This document shows, in pieces, positions 29,613-39,260 of a stretch of 64,000 nucleotides of DNA. Each line of letters starts with the position of its first letter. The first letter of the stretch is position 1. The stretch is from Deltaproteobacteria bacterium (GTDB taxonomy: Bacteria > JADJOY01), in the NCBI GenBank assembly GCA_016713535.1, contig JADJOY010000017.1:1-64000 (forward strand), in the 5' to 3' direction. Under the pieces are notes generated by a model, which had not been told where the DNA came from, searched no databases, and was given only the letters and a program-made list of their open reading frames with translations. Position numbers and translations under genes: made by a program.

Positions 29613-29786
29613 GCGGATGGCTCGATCCTGTTGCGCGAGGCGCGGACGGCAGGCTCAGGCTGGGACGACGGCTGACGCGGGACCGGCCGGAACGGGAACT
29701 GCGCGCTCGCGCGTTCGGCGCGATCCGAGCGCGCTCCCCGGATCCTCCGCCACGCGGCGGGAGGCGGACGGTGCGCGGGTGGAGGA

Positions 29787-30104
29787 TCAGCCCTTGGGGG
29801 TGAGGAGCTCGCCGAGCACGGCGTGGAGCACGCCCTCGCCGTGACCTGCGAGCTTGGTGAACTCGGCCCGGTCGAGGTAGACGCCGCCGCACCAGCCGCA
29901 CTGGTCGATGCGCATGCCGCGGAAGCGAGTCTCGGTGAGCTCGTTTCCGCACTTCGGGCAGTGCATCCAGTGCGCGAGCCGGAGCTGCTCGGCCTGCTGA
30001 GCGGCCTGCCTGAGCGCGGCGTGGTCGCCCTGCTCCTTGATCTTCTCTTCCTCGACCTGCGCGAAGAACTCCTCTTCCTCGTGGCTCGGCTTCTTCACAC
30101 TCAT
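29787..30104 (-). CDS. TFIIB-type zinc-ribbon protein
   Basis: 105 residues. After a charged helical N-terminus (SHEEEEFFAQVEEEKIKEQG) comes a zinc ribbon of the zf-TFIIB family: CPKCGNELTETRFRGMRIDQ then CGWCGGVYLDRAEF. The four cysteines bind one Zn2+. Members of this family are small bacterial proteins of unknown function. It lies 41 bases after the PilZ gene on the same strand. Confidence 0.8.
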   Translation of the reverse strand: MSVKKPSHEEEEFFAQVEEEKIKEQGDHAALRQAAQQAEQLRLAHWMHCPKCGNELTETRFRGMRIDQCGWCGGVYLDRAEFTKLAGHGEGVLHAVLGELLTPKG

Positions 30105-30145
30105 GGCGCGACCTCGGACCTCCTGGATTCACTCGGAAAAACGCG

Positions 30146-30926
30146 TCAGTTCGGATTCTCGTCCATGCCGATCATGGTCTTGCCGTACACGTCCGGCATG
30201 CGCTTCAGCACCCGCTCCACGTAGGCCTTGATGCGCTCGTGCATCTCGGGCTGCATCTCGCGGAACTTGAGGCCGAGCCCGGGGAGCATCGCGGACTTGC
30301 GGTCCATGCGCGGCGCCTTGTAGACGACCTCGCCGACGGCCTCGATCACCTCGGAGATCTCGGGCAGCTTGACCTTCACCTGCACCGGAGTGCCGAGCAT
30401 GTAGTTGGCTTCGGTGACGATGAACGCGCCGCCTTCGCTGATGTCCTTGAGCATCGCGTCGCGGGGCTTGTCGCTGCCGGCCCAGAACTCCACCATGATC
30501 TCGGCGGGCGCGCGGGGATGCTGGCGGCGGTTGGCCGTGACCTGCTGGGGATGAAAGAACGCGTTGAGGGCGAAGTGCACCTCGGTCTTCGAGGTGCGTG
30601 ACTCGAAGAACCACTCGACGCCGTGACGGCGCAGGTTCGCGATGAGAGCGGCGTCTTCCTGGGCGTTGCGGAACGCGACCACGTGTGGCCGCGTCGGCGC
30701 CCCCTTGGGCGGTAGGGTCTTGAGGAGACCGAGAGCGTCGACCTCCGCGAGGTGCGGATCGATGACGAGCACGGTGTTGTCGGCGCGCGCGCCGCGAAGC
30801 GCCCCGAGCGCCTCGACCTTCTTGGTGACCACCACCGGCCCAGCCCGATTCGCGAACCAGCTCCGCGACCGGCCCGCGGAAATGGTCGTTCTCCCCGCAG
30901 AGGATCACACGCTGCTGTCCGGCCAT
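30146..30926 (-). CDS. Receiver-like plus PilZ c-di-GMP-binding protein (frameshifted)
   Basis: About 259 residues. From ATG 30926, QRVILCGENDHFRGPVAEL opens a receiver-like domain (NTVLVIDPHLAEVDALGLL) that lacks a clear phospho-acceptor context. The C-terminal PilZ domain has RRQHPRAPAEIMVEF (the RxxxR c-di-GMP motif), DISEGGAFIVTEA (D/NxSxxG motif) and GLGLKFREM. The frame breaks near 30838 (one extra or two missing bases in a G-run, after RESGWA), so naive calling starts at 30835. It likely couples c-di-GMP levels to motility or surface polysaccharide; the HD-GYP regulator is the next gene upstream. Confidence 0.8.
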
Positions 30927-31109
30927 GCCTGCTCCTTCCCCCGCGTTCCAAGAGCCTCGGTGTAGCTTTCTTCGTGGTCGATGAGAAGACCTCGCACCCG
31001 CTTCGCCGAACGCGGGCCGGCGGCCTCGTGGGGCACCGGCGGCGGGTAGCCGGTCGGCGCGGTGCCGTCCGGCCCACGAGCGGGCGACGGCCCGCGCGCG
31101 CGGTCGATC

Positions 31110-32360
31110 TCAGCCACCCGCGGCCGCGCGCGTGTCGGGATGGTCTCCACCCCCGTCGCGGTCGTCGGTCGCCCCCCGAGCCCGGTTCAAGTGCCACTCG
31201 GTCCGGTCCGCCCTGAGCGGCGGCTGCGCGAAGCGAGCCCCCATCCGCAGGAAATCCTCCTCGGTGATGGTCATGAACGCCTCGACCACCCGAGGGTCGA
31301 ACTGCCTGCCCGAGAAGCGCGCGATCTCCTTGCGAGCGACCTCGAGCGAGCGCCCGGCGCGATAGGGGCGGTCGGAGGTGATCGCGTCGCAGGTGTCGGC
31401 GACCGCGAACAACCGCGCGCCGATCGGGATCTCCTCGCCCTTGAGCCCCTGCGGGTAGCCCGTGCCGTCCCATTTTTCCTGGTGACAGAGCACGATCTTC
31501 GAGGCCTCGCGCAGGAACGAGATGCCCTCGATCGCCTTGAAGCCGATGACCGAGTGCGTCTCCATCACCATTCGCTCCTCGGGCGTGAGCGGGCCGGGCT
31601 TGAGCAGGATCGAGTCCGGGATGCCGACCTTGCCGATGTCGTGGAGCAGGGCGCCGCGCCAGATGTCGACGAGCTGCTCGTCGGGAACGCCGAGGCGGCG
31701 GCCGATCTCGATGGTGTATTCGGTGACGCGCTGCGAGTGGCCCTCGGTCTCGGTGTCCTTGAGCTCGAGGAGCGCCGAGATCGCGCGCAGGGTCTCGTCG
31801 TAGGCGAGGCGCAGGTCGACGTGCGCCTGCTGCAGGTCGCGGTGCGCGCGCCGGAGCTGATCGGTGCGCTCGATGACCTTCTCCTCGAGCTGCTTCTGGT
31901 ACTGCTGGTTTTCCAGGATCAGGCCGCGCTTCTGCAACGCGCGGCTCACCGCGATCAGGATCTCGTCGATCTGGAACGGCTTGATGATGTAGTCCTCGGC
32001 GCCGAACTTGAGGGCTTCCACCGCCGTCTCGACCGTCGCGTAGCCGGTCATGACGATCGTCATGATGTTGCGGTCCAGCCGCGCGATGTGGTGCAGGATC
32101 TCGATGCCGCCCACAGAGGGCATCTTGAGGTCGGTGAGCACGAGATCGAACGGCACCGCGTTGATGCGCTGGATGGCGAGCGCGCCGCCGCCCGCGGTCT
32201 CGACGTCGTAGCCCTCGCCGGTGAGCACCTCTTCCAGGAACTGGAGGATCACCCGCTCGTCGTCTACGACCAGGATGCGGGTGTGCGGGCTCGACTTGGA
32301 GGAGCGCTCCGCCGCGCCTCTGGACGTGGGATCGGCGGGAGTGGGCGGGGTGGCGTTCAC
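31110..32360 (-). CDS. HD-GYP response regulator (c-di-GMP phosphodiesterase)
   Basis: 416 residues. GTG 32360, 16 bases after the preceding stop, gives a short linker, then a receiver (ILVVDDERVILQFLEEVL; LVLTDLKMPSVGGIEILHHI with the phospho-Asp; IIKPFQIDEI), a coiled-coil linker, and an HD-GYP domain: HSQRVTEYTIEIGRRLG, LLHDIGKVGIPDSIL, HQEKWDGTGYPQGLKG (the GYP triad) and FAVADTCDAITSDRPYR. HD-GYP proteins degrade c-di-GMP to GMP. All metal-binding His/Asp look intact. Its effector partner may be the adjacent PilZ protein. Confidence 0.93.
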   Translation of the reverse strand: MNATPPTPADPTSRGAAERSSKSSPHTRILVVDDERVILQFLEEVLTGEGYDVETAGGGALAIQRINAVPFDLVLTDLKMPSVGGIEILHHIARLDRNIMTIVMTGYATVETAVEALKFGAEDYIIKPFQIDEILIAVSRALQKRGLILENQQYQKQLEEKVIERTDQLRRAHRDLQQAHVDLRLAYDETLRAISALLELKDTETEGHSQRVTEYTIEIGRRLGVPDEQLVDIWRGALLHDIGKVGIPDSILLKPGPLTPEERMVMETHSVIGFKAIEGISFLREASKIVLCHQEKWDGTGYPQGLKGEEIPIGARLFAVADTCDAITSDRPYRAGRSLEVARKEIARFSGRQFDPRVVEAFMTITEEDFLRMGARFAQPPLRADRTEWHLNRARGATDDRDGGGDHPDTRAAAGG

Positions 32361-32376
32361 GGCGGCCGCCGGCGCG

Positions 32377-32607
32377 TCACTTCTCGTCGGCGGGCAGGAT
32401 CTCGAGGCTGGCGAGATCGAGCACCGGGACGTCGTCACCCTTGGCGTTGGTGGGCACCGCCTCGATGGCGAGCTCGGCGGCGCTGAAGGTCGGGACCCCG
32501 TCGCTCGGGCGCGTCGCCTGGCTGCGGGCGAATCGCTCGCGCACCCGTCCGAACTCGAGGATGGCCTCGACCTGGGCGCGCGGGACTTCGATCTTGACTC
32601 GGGCCAT
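32377..32607 (-). CDS. Small hypothetical protein
   Basis: 76 residues, soluble and acidic. No family recognised. The N-terminus (MARVKIEVPRAQVEAILEFG) reads like a short strand plus helix; the rest is low-complexity and ends DLASLEILPADEK. It lies 16 bases upstream of the HD-GYP gene and probably shares its transcript. Confidence 0.55.
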   Translation of the reverse strand: MARVKIEVPRAQVEAILEFGRVRERFARSQATRPSDGVPTFSAAELAIEAVPTNAKGDDVPVLDLASLEILPADEK

Positions 32608-32711
32608 GAGCGACGAAACTCCGCGGCAAGACTACCCATTCGACCCGCCCCGAGCAAGCGCCGGGTGTCGCGGGGCCGGCCCGGGCACCTCGGCTGCGGG
32701 GGCGCCCCGGG

Positions 32712-33883
32712 TCAAGGGGGCGGCGCGAGCACGCGCGCGTAGACCTGCGCCATGCGCTCGACCAGCGGCGGCCACAGGTGCTCGCGCTCGAAGTGGGCGC
32801 GGGCGCGGGTGCCGAGGCGGGCGCGAAGCTCGGCGTCGTCGAGGAGGCGCACCACCCCGGCGGCGACCGCCTCGGGGTCGTGAGGTGGCACGAGCAGCGC
32901 CGTTTCGAGGTGCTCGAGCCCTTTCGCCGAGGGCGCCGCGGCGACGATCGCCTTGCCCGCGGCCATGTAGTTCAAGAGCTTGATCGGGAAGCCGAACTGC
33001 ATCGCGCTCAGGCTCACCGCCACGTCCGACACCGCGAGCAGCTCGCGCATGCGCTCGAAGTTGCCGTCGCGGATCGGCGTGACGCTGCCGGGGGGAAGGC
33101 CGGCCTCGCCGCTGGTCGCGGTGACGTCGGGATCGTGGGACGCGACCACCAGGTGAGCGTCGGGCCGCGCCTTGCGGACCGCCGCGAAGGCCCGCCACAG
33201 GATCGGCAGGTTCTGGTAGCGGCACAGGTTGCCCGCGAACACCACCTTGGGGCCGGGCGGCAGCCCATGGCGGCGCTCGAGCGCCCGGCGGTCGGCCGGC
33301 TCGAAGCGCGGATAGTCGAGGCCGGGAGGCACGAGCTCGATGCGCTCGGGCGCCACTCCGCCGGCGCGCAACAGCTCGACCATGTCGCCGCTCACCCGCG
33401 ATCGCGGCGTCGGCGTGCCCGCGGCACGGTGCGATCGACCAGCCACCCCAGGCCACCGGCGACGCGGCGCGCGAAGCGCCCCGCGAAGTAGGTCGGCAGC
33501 TCGTCGGCGAGCCCGGTGTGGCCGTGATAGACGACCGGCACTCCGGAGTAGGTGCGCACCATGTAGCCGGCGATCGCGGCCTCGAAGCTGTGCGCGTGGA
33601 TGACCTCGACGCGGTGACGCCTCACCACCCGCGCGAGCGTGAGCGCGAGCAGCGCGTCGACCACCGGCTTGAGCGGGCTCGGCCCCGACGACGTCTTGCG
33701 GTAGCGCTTGACCGCGGGCACGCGGTGGAGGCGGTAAGCGCGCGACGCCCGCGGCTCGATGCCGAGGTGATAGGCGACGACGTGCACCTCGTGCCCCGCG
33801 ACCCCGAGCCGGTGGGCGAGCTCGTCGATGAGTACCTGCGAGCCTTGCGGCCACGCGAACGGACACGCGGCGACGATCGCCAC
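32712..33883 (-). CDS. GT4-family glycosyltransferase (two frameshifts)
   Basis: About 390 residues, a GT-B retaining glycosyltransferase using a nucleotide sugar. GTG 33883 opens the acceptor domain (AIVAACPFAWPQGSQVLIDE; VEVIHAHSFEAAIAGYMV; VVYHGHTGLADELP). The donor domain has VVFAGNLCRYQNLPIL, MQFGFPIKLLNYMAAGKAIV (EX7E-like region) and LVPPHDPEAVAAGV. The linker between the halves is broken by two single-base insertions near 33397 and 33418; removing them restores HADAAIAVSGDMVELL, exactly what the family shows there. It follows the phosphodiesterase-type gene by 184 bases in the surface-modification cluster. Confidence 0.85.
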
Positions 33884-34067
33884 GGTGGGCTTCGCCGCGC
33901 CGGAACGAGACGTCGACGTCTCGAGCTCGGGCAGCGCACTCGCGTAGCGGTGCGGGCCGCGTCCGGCGCGGCGCCCGTGCTCGACCAGGGCCTCGGCGAG
34001 CGGCGCCGTGGTGCGCGCCGCCGAGGCGGTCGCCGCCGCGCGCGCGCCTCGGAGGGTTCGATCGCCG

Positions 34068-35815
34068 TCATTCGAGGTAACCGAGCGCGCGCATGCGACG
34101 CTCGATGGCGCGCGCGGACGAACGAGCGTACCACCGCGATTCCACCGGCGGCGCGGGGCTCGCGGCGGCGTCGGTTCGCGGTGAGATCGTGAGCACGTCG
34201 GCGCGCGCGATGCCGTCGAGACCGTCGGGAACCGGCAGGGCGACCGCCGCGAGCAGGGTCGGTAGCACGTCGGCGACGCCCGCGCCCGCGATCTCGCCCG
34301 CGGCCCGGATCGTCGGGCCCGCGCACGCGAAGATGCCGTGGGCGCGGTGCACTCCGTCCATGCCGCGCCCCTTGGCGCCGAAGCCGGCGCGCGGATCGAT
34401 GCGCGCGATCGCCGCCACCCCGGGGCCCTCGGTGCGCAAGCACGCCACGCGGTAGCCGTCCACCACCGCGGGCTCGACCACCAGATCGGCGGCGAAGCGC
34501 GCGAACGGGCCGTGGACGGCGTCCTCGCGCGGCACCACCCGCGCGACCAGCCGTGCGCCGGTGGCGGGGTCGGTGAGCGCCTCCAGGCACTCGATCACGC
34601 GCGCGCGCGCGCTCGTAGTCGGGCGCCGGGGGCGACCGTCCCCTCGGCGTCGCGCCCGCGCACCTCGGAGCCGCACTCCGGGGGCGTAGTCGACCTCGTC
34701 GGCGACCGCGAGCGTGCGCGACCAGTCGATCGCCGCGTAGCGGCCGGCCGACTCGAGGCGCGCCGCGGGGGCTCCGCCCGCGAACCGGAACGCGCGCTCC
34801 TGGAGGCGCGCCGGCAGCACGCGCAGGGCGAGCTCGCGGAGCGCGCTCGCGGAGGCGGGACGCGCCGAGGTCGCGTCGCTCCGCCACGCGAGGAGCCCCG
34901 CCTCGGCGAGCGCGGCGTTGAGGTGGAGCGCGGTCGTGGAGCTGCCCTGGAAGCCGTGGTCCGACACCACCGCGACCACCGCGTCAGGACCCGCCCGCTC
35001 GACGATCCGCCCGAGCCACGCGTCGAGGGAACGGTGGATTCGCAGGATGGCGTCGCCGAGGGCGGAGCACGCGCGGCGTCGAAGCGCGGCGAGCGCGGAT
35101 CGTGGAAGCGCCAGAAGTGGTGCGAGACCGTGTCGGACTCGCCGAGCACCGCGACCAGCAGCGCGGGCTCGACCTCGCGCGCCAGGTCGAGCACCAGCGA
35201 CGCCTTCTCGTGGAGGCCGACGAGCAGCCGGGTGAGTGCCTGCTCGTGCCAACCCGGACCGATCGAGAGCTCTTGCACGTCGGCGAACCGGAAGCGCGCG
35301 TAGCGCTCGCGGCGCGCGCGCCACTCGCCGCGCGGATGGACGAAGGAGCGATCGATGCCGGTCGTGACCGGTCCGTCGAAGCCGGACACGAACACGCCCC
35401 GGATCGGGTCGGGCGGGTAGGTGCCGGGCACCGCGACCACCACCGAGGCGAGCCCCTCGCGATCGAAGCGTCGCCACAGCGTCTCGCCACGGCGATCGCT
35501 CGCGGAGAGGAAGCGGATGGCGTGGCGGCCCGGGACCGGCTGGGTGAAGTCGGTGATGCCGTGGCGCCCCGGGTTCACCCCGGTGAAGATCGAGGTCCAG
35601 GCCGGGAAGGTGGCCGGTGGCGTGGTCGACGCGAGCGGCCCCCACGCCCCGCGCGCCATGAGCCGCGCGAGGTTGGGGAGCTCGCCTTCGCGCGCCCAGC
35701 GGAACGCGAGCTCCGGGTCCGCGCCGTCCCAGCCGACGACGACGAGGCGCGGCTTGCGCCCGTCGCCCTGCTCCGCGCGCCGAGCGCGCGGGCTCGAGCC
35801 GAGCGGGTCGCTCAG
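34068..35815 (-). CDS. Alkaline-phosphatase-superfamily phosphodiesterase (several frameshifts)
   Basis: About 582 residues. The metal-binding motif LVVVGWDGADPELAFRWA, nucleophile region TTPPATFPAWTSIFTG, GESDTVSHHFWRF and VSDHGFQGSS define the type I phosphodiesterase/nucleotide pyrophosphatase family. No ATG, GTG or TTG precedes the first motif; a CTG at 35815 overlapping the previous stop (CTGA) may be the start. Indels: one missing base near 35068, single extra bases near 34683 and 34625, and a CG-repeat slip near 34600. Correcting all four restores one continuous domain ending ERRMRALGYLE. No signal peptide is apparent. The substrate is unknown; the cluster suggests a lipid-linked glycan or phospholipid. 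Confidence 0.8.
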
Positions 35816-38800
35816 TGGTCTCCCTGCGCGTAGCCGAGCGACTCGAGGCGCTCCTTCTCGGCCGCGCTCATCTCCTGCTCGTGGCTCGCCTGCGCCGCGC
35901 CCTTCTGCGCGTCCTCGAGCTTGGTCGAGAGGAGCTGGCCGAGGCGCACCGCCGCTGCGGGCGGCTCGCCCGAGCGCAGCAGATCCTTCTGCTCGCCCGG
36001 GTCGGCGGCCAGGTCGTAGAACTCGCGCTCGGCGAGGCCGCGGGGGTTGTCGGGGTTGGCGGTGATCAGCTTCGAGGCGCCGGTGCGCAGCGACTGCAGG
36101 ATATTCCCCTCGTGGTCGTTGTCGGCGACCGCCACGCGGTCACCGTCCTCGGTGCCGAGGTCGATGCCCTGAAACGTGGCCGGCACGGCGATCCGAGCCC
36201 ACGTGAGCAGCGTCGGCGCGACGTCGATCGTGCGCACCACGTGGGTGTCGCGGGGACCGGGTGCGAACGAGGCCCCCGCGGGCGGCTTCACGATCAGCGG
36301 CACGTGCAGGGCTTCCTGGTAGAGCGTCTGACCGTGCCACCAGCCGCCGTGCTCCTGGAACTCCTCGCCGTGGTCGGAGGTGAGGACGATGCCGGTGCTC
36401 GAGCTCAGGCCCTTCCGGGTCATGTGGTCGAGGAGGCGCCCGATCTCGCCATCCATGTAGCGGACCTCGCCCAGGTAGGTCTCGTGGTAGAGCTTGGCCT
36501 TCGAGGGATCCGGGTTGTCCTCGCTGACGCGCGCGTAGGCCACGCCGTTCCACGGGTGGACGAAGAACGGGTCGTGCGGGTCCATGTAGTGGACGACCAG
36601 GAAGAAGGGCCCCTTCTCCGCGTTGGCGTCGAGCCACCTCGCCGCCTCGTCGGTGACGACGTCGGCGGGCTGGTAGTAGTTGCGGACGTTCTTGCGGTTC
36701 GAGAGGTACTTCTCGTTCACCATCCGCAGGATCTGGTAGATGTTGAGCTCGCTCGAGAGCTCACGCGCGCCGAACAGGAAGTCGGGGGAGAGGTACGTGA
36801 AGCTCTCGAAGCCGCGGTCGAAGCCGTACTTGGCGGCGACGTTGAAGTTGTTCACGAACGCGCCGGTGCGGTAGCCGCTCGCCGCGAGCAGCTCGGCGAC
36901 GGTCGGGAAGCCCTCGCGCGGCAGCAGGCTGTTCTTCTCGCGCGCGGTGTGGGTGGTCGGAATCAGGCTCGTGAAGAGCGACGCGAACGACGGGCGCGTC
37001 CACGACGCCTGGCTGTTCGACTGCTCGAACACGATCCCCGCGTTGGCGATCGAGTCGATGTGCGGCGTGGGGTTGTCGGCCGCGCCGTAGGCGCCGAGGG
37101 CGTCGGCGCGCAGGGTGTCGACCACGATCAGCACCACGTTCGGCGCTCCCTCGGGAGCAGCGCCGCCCTCGATCTCGCGGGTGATGGCGGGGAAGCCGGG
37201 GCGCGGGATCGCGAGCAGCGCGATCCCCGAGACGCCCACCAGCATCGCCGCGCTCGCCGCCGCGAGCTTCCCGGGGCGCCCCTCGGGATCGCGGCCGAAG
37301 AGCCGTCCCAGCAAGGCGCCGATCGCCATGCCGACCACCGCGGCGAATGCGACCACGCCGAGCTGGACCACGATGCCCTTCGCCGACATCACCTTGAGCG
37401 ACTCGTGGAACAGGTCGCGGAACACCCGGAAGCGGGTGAGCACGGTGCCGAGGGCGAAGATCACCGTGCCGGCGTGAAAGCCCGCGGTGGCGCGCCACTC
37501 GCTCACCTGCGCCAGCCACGGCGCGATCGCCGCGAGGCCGACGCCCGTGCCCGCGCCCATCAGCGCGCCCAGCACGCCATAGGCGAAGATCGCGTAGGGG
37601 AAGAGCGCCGGGTCGTGAGTCTCGCCGGACGCGCCCTGCAGCACGTAGGCGGCCTCGGCGATGCCGACCAGCGCGCCACCGACGATGCCGCCCGCGACCC
37701 CGGTGAGGATCAGGCCGAGCGGCGGCGGCGGCGGGCTCGCCGGCTCGCCGGGAGCGGCGCTGGAGCGGGCCGAGCTGTCGCCGTCCTCGCTCGTGGCACC
37801 CCACATCCCGGCCGAGCCCTCCGCGACGTCGGTGAGCTCGCGTCCGTCGACGCGCACGTACGCCGGCCGGTAGCCGCTGCGCCGCGACCACCACCAGAAC
37901 ACGCCGAACAGGGTCAGCGCCTCGGCGGCCCAGAAGCCGAGGGCGGCCGAGATGATCGACTGGCTCACGCCGATGTGCTTGGCGAGCAAGAGCGCCTGGA
38001 CGATCTCGCGGACGCCTTCGCCGGCGATCGTGAAGGGGCTGATGACCGTGGCGAAGATCTGGATCGACGAGCCGAAGGTGATCGCCCAGAACTGGGCACC
38101 CTTGGCCCCCACCGCGAGCGCGGTCAGGTAGTACATCGCGGCGGTGGTGAAGTGGACCAGAAAGCTGAGCACCAGCACCGCGACCAGCGTCCCCTTCTTG
38201 TCGCGGTACGCCGCCGCCGCGCGGTTCACCCGCGAGATGAAGCCCTCGATCTTGCCGCGCCCGGGCAGCGGCACGCGGTCGAGGAAGAACTGGATCACCT
38301 GGGGATAGAAGAGGATCGCGAGGAACACCGCGATCGCGCCCACCGCCACCGGCACCGTGACGCCGACCACCATGCCGGCATGGTCGCCGAGGATGTGGTA
38401 GCCGAACGGCAGCGCCACCAGGAACGTGAGGAAGATGCCGATGACGCCGAACACCTTCTCGATCGCGGTGGCGGCGGTCGCCTCGATGCCGCGCCGCGAG
38501 TAGAAGGCCGCGTCCCACAGCTTGTAGCCGTCGAGGCCGATGGTGGACGGCAGAAAGGTGCCGAGGAAGCGCCCCACCAGGAACGTGCCGAAGGTGTGCC
38601 GCCAGAACGGGAACTCGATGCCCTGGCCGAGCAGCAGGAGCTGCCAGCGGTACATGCTGGCGAGGACGCCCACCATCTTGAGCGCCGCGGCGAGCAGGCA
38701 GAACACCACGAACGTGCCGATGGAGATCTGCGGCAGGTAGGCGCGGATCGCCTCGAAGGTGGTGATCTTCGCGATCGGCGCGAGTCGCCCGCTGCGCCCG

Positions 38801-39123
38801 TCGGCGAGCTTGACGGTCGCCCCCTCGGGGAGGCGCACCGCGGTGGAGTCGATCAGGACCGTGCGCGCGTCGCTCACGGTGCCCGTGCCGTGGCCCAGGT
38901 AGGTCAAGGGCTCGCCGCTCGGGACCTCGACCTTGCCGGCGCCGTGGACGTTGACGGTGACGCGATCCCGCACCGGGATCTGGTGCATGAAGAGCAGGTA
39001 GAAGGCCCCGACGGTGACGACCGCCTTGAACGACACCGTGATCGTCGAGCGCACACCCGACGGCAGCCACTGCCACGCCGCGCGGATCGCACCCCAGAGA
39101 GTTCGTTGAGCTGGCTGCACCAT
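35812..39123 (-). CDS. Flippase-like / sulfatase fusion membrane protein
   Basis: 1103 residues. TM1 (about 30-46) is followed by an extracytoplasmic beta-rich insert (VTVNVHGAGKVEVPSGEPL), then a lysylphosphatidylglycerol-synthase/flippase-like TM domain (PF03706 type, about 125-400) with GRFLGTFLPSTIGLDGYKLW and ISPFTIAGEGVREIVQALLL. A second group of helices (about 450-640) leads to a sulfatase/phosphotransferase domain: NVVLIVVDTLRADALGAYG, SWTRPSFASLFTSL (Ser/Thr nucleophile instead of Cys), VVHYMDPHDPFF and VLTSDHGEEFQEHGG. It probably modifies or transfers a group on a lipid carrier outside the membrane. I have not seen this domain pairing described. It is coupled to the next gene by overlap. 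Confidence 0.85.
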   Translation of the reverse strand: MVQPAQRTLWGAIRAAWQWLPSGVRSTITVSFKAVVTVGAFYLLFMHQIPVRDRVTVNVHGAGKVEVPSGEPLTYLGHGTGTVSDARTVLIDSTAVRLPEGATVKLADGRSGRLAPIAKITTFEAIRAYLPQISIGTFVVFCLLAAALKMVGVLASMYRWQLLLLGQGIEFPFWRHTFGTFLVGRFLGTFLPSTIGLDGYKLWDAAFYSRRGIEATAATAIEKVFGVIGIFLTFLVALPFGYHILGDHAGMVVGVTVPVAVGAIAVFLAILFYPQVIQFFLDRVPLPGRGKIEGFISRVNRAAAAYRDKKGTLVAVLVLSFLVHFTTAAMYYLTALAVGAKGAQFWAITFGSSIQIFATVISPFTIAGEGVREIVQALLLAKHIGVSQSIISAALGFWAAEALTLFGVFWWWSRRSGYRPAYVRVDGRELTDVAEGSAGMWGATSEDGDSSARSSAAPGEPASPPPPPLGLILTGVAGGIVGGALVGIAEAAYVLQGASGETHDPALFPYAIFAYGVLGALMGAGTGVGLAAIAPWLAQVSEWRATAGFHAGTVIFALGTVLTRFRVFRDLFHESLKVMSAKGIVVQLGVVAFAAVVGMAIGALLGRLFGRDPEGRPGKLAAASAAMLVGVSGIALLAIPRPGFPAITREIEGGAAPEGAPNVVLIVVDTLRADALGAYGAADNPTPHIDSIANAGIVFEQSNSQASWTRPSFASLFTSLIPTTHTAREKNSLLPREGFPTVAELLAASGYRTGAFVNNFNVAAKYGFDRGFESFTYLSPDFLFGARELSSELNIYQILRMVNEKYLSNRKNVRNYYQPADVVTDEAARWLDANAEKGPFFLVVHYMDPHDPFFVHPWNGVAYARVSEDNPDPSKAKLYHETYLGEVRYMDGEIGRLLDHMTRKGLSSSTGIVLTSDHGEEFQEHGGWWHGQTLYQEALHVPLIVKPPAGASFAPGPRDTHVVRTIDVAPTLLTWARIAVPATFQGIDLGTEDGDRVAVADNDHEGNILQSLRTGASKLITANPDNPRGLAEREFYDLAADPGEQKDLLRSGEPPAAAVRLGQLLSTKLEDAQKGAAQASHEQEMSAAEKERLESLGYAQGDH

Positions 39124-39260
39124 CGGTCGGGGGTCTCCGGGAACCAGGTGGTGGGTCGAGACGCGGTCGCGTCGTGGGCGCCCGTCCGCCGGGCGGGGTC
39201 AGGTCGGGTTCGGACGAGCGCGCGGCGGCGGTGATTCGACCGCGGCCGCGCGTACGACGA

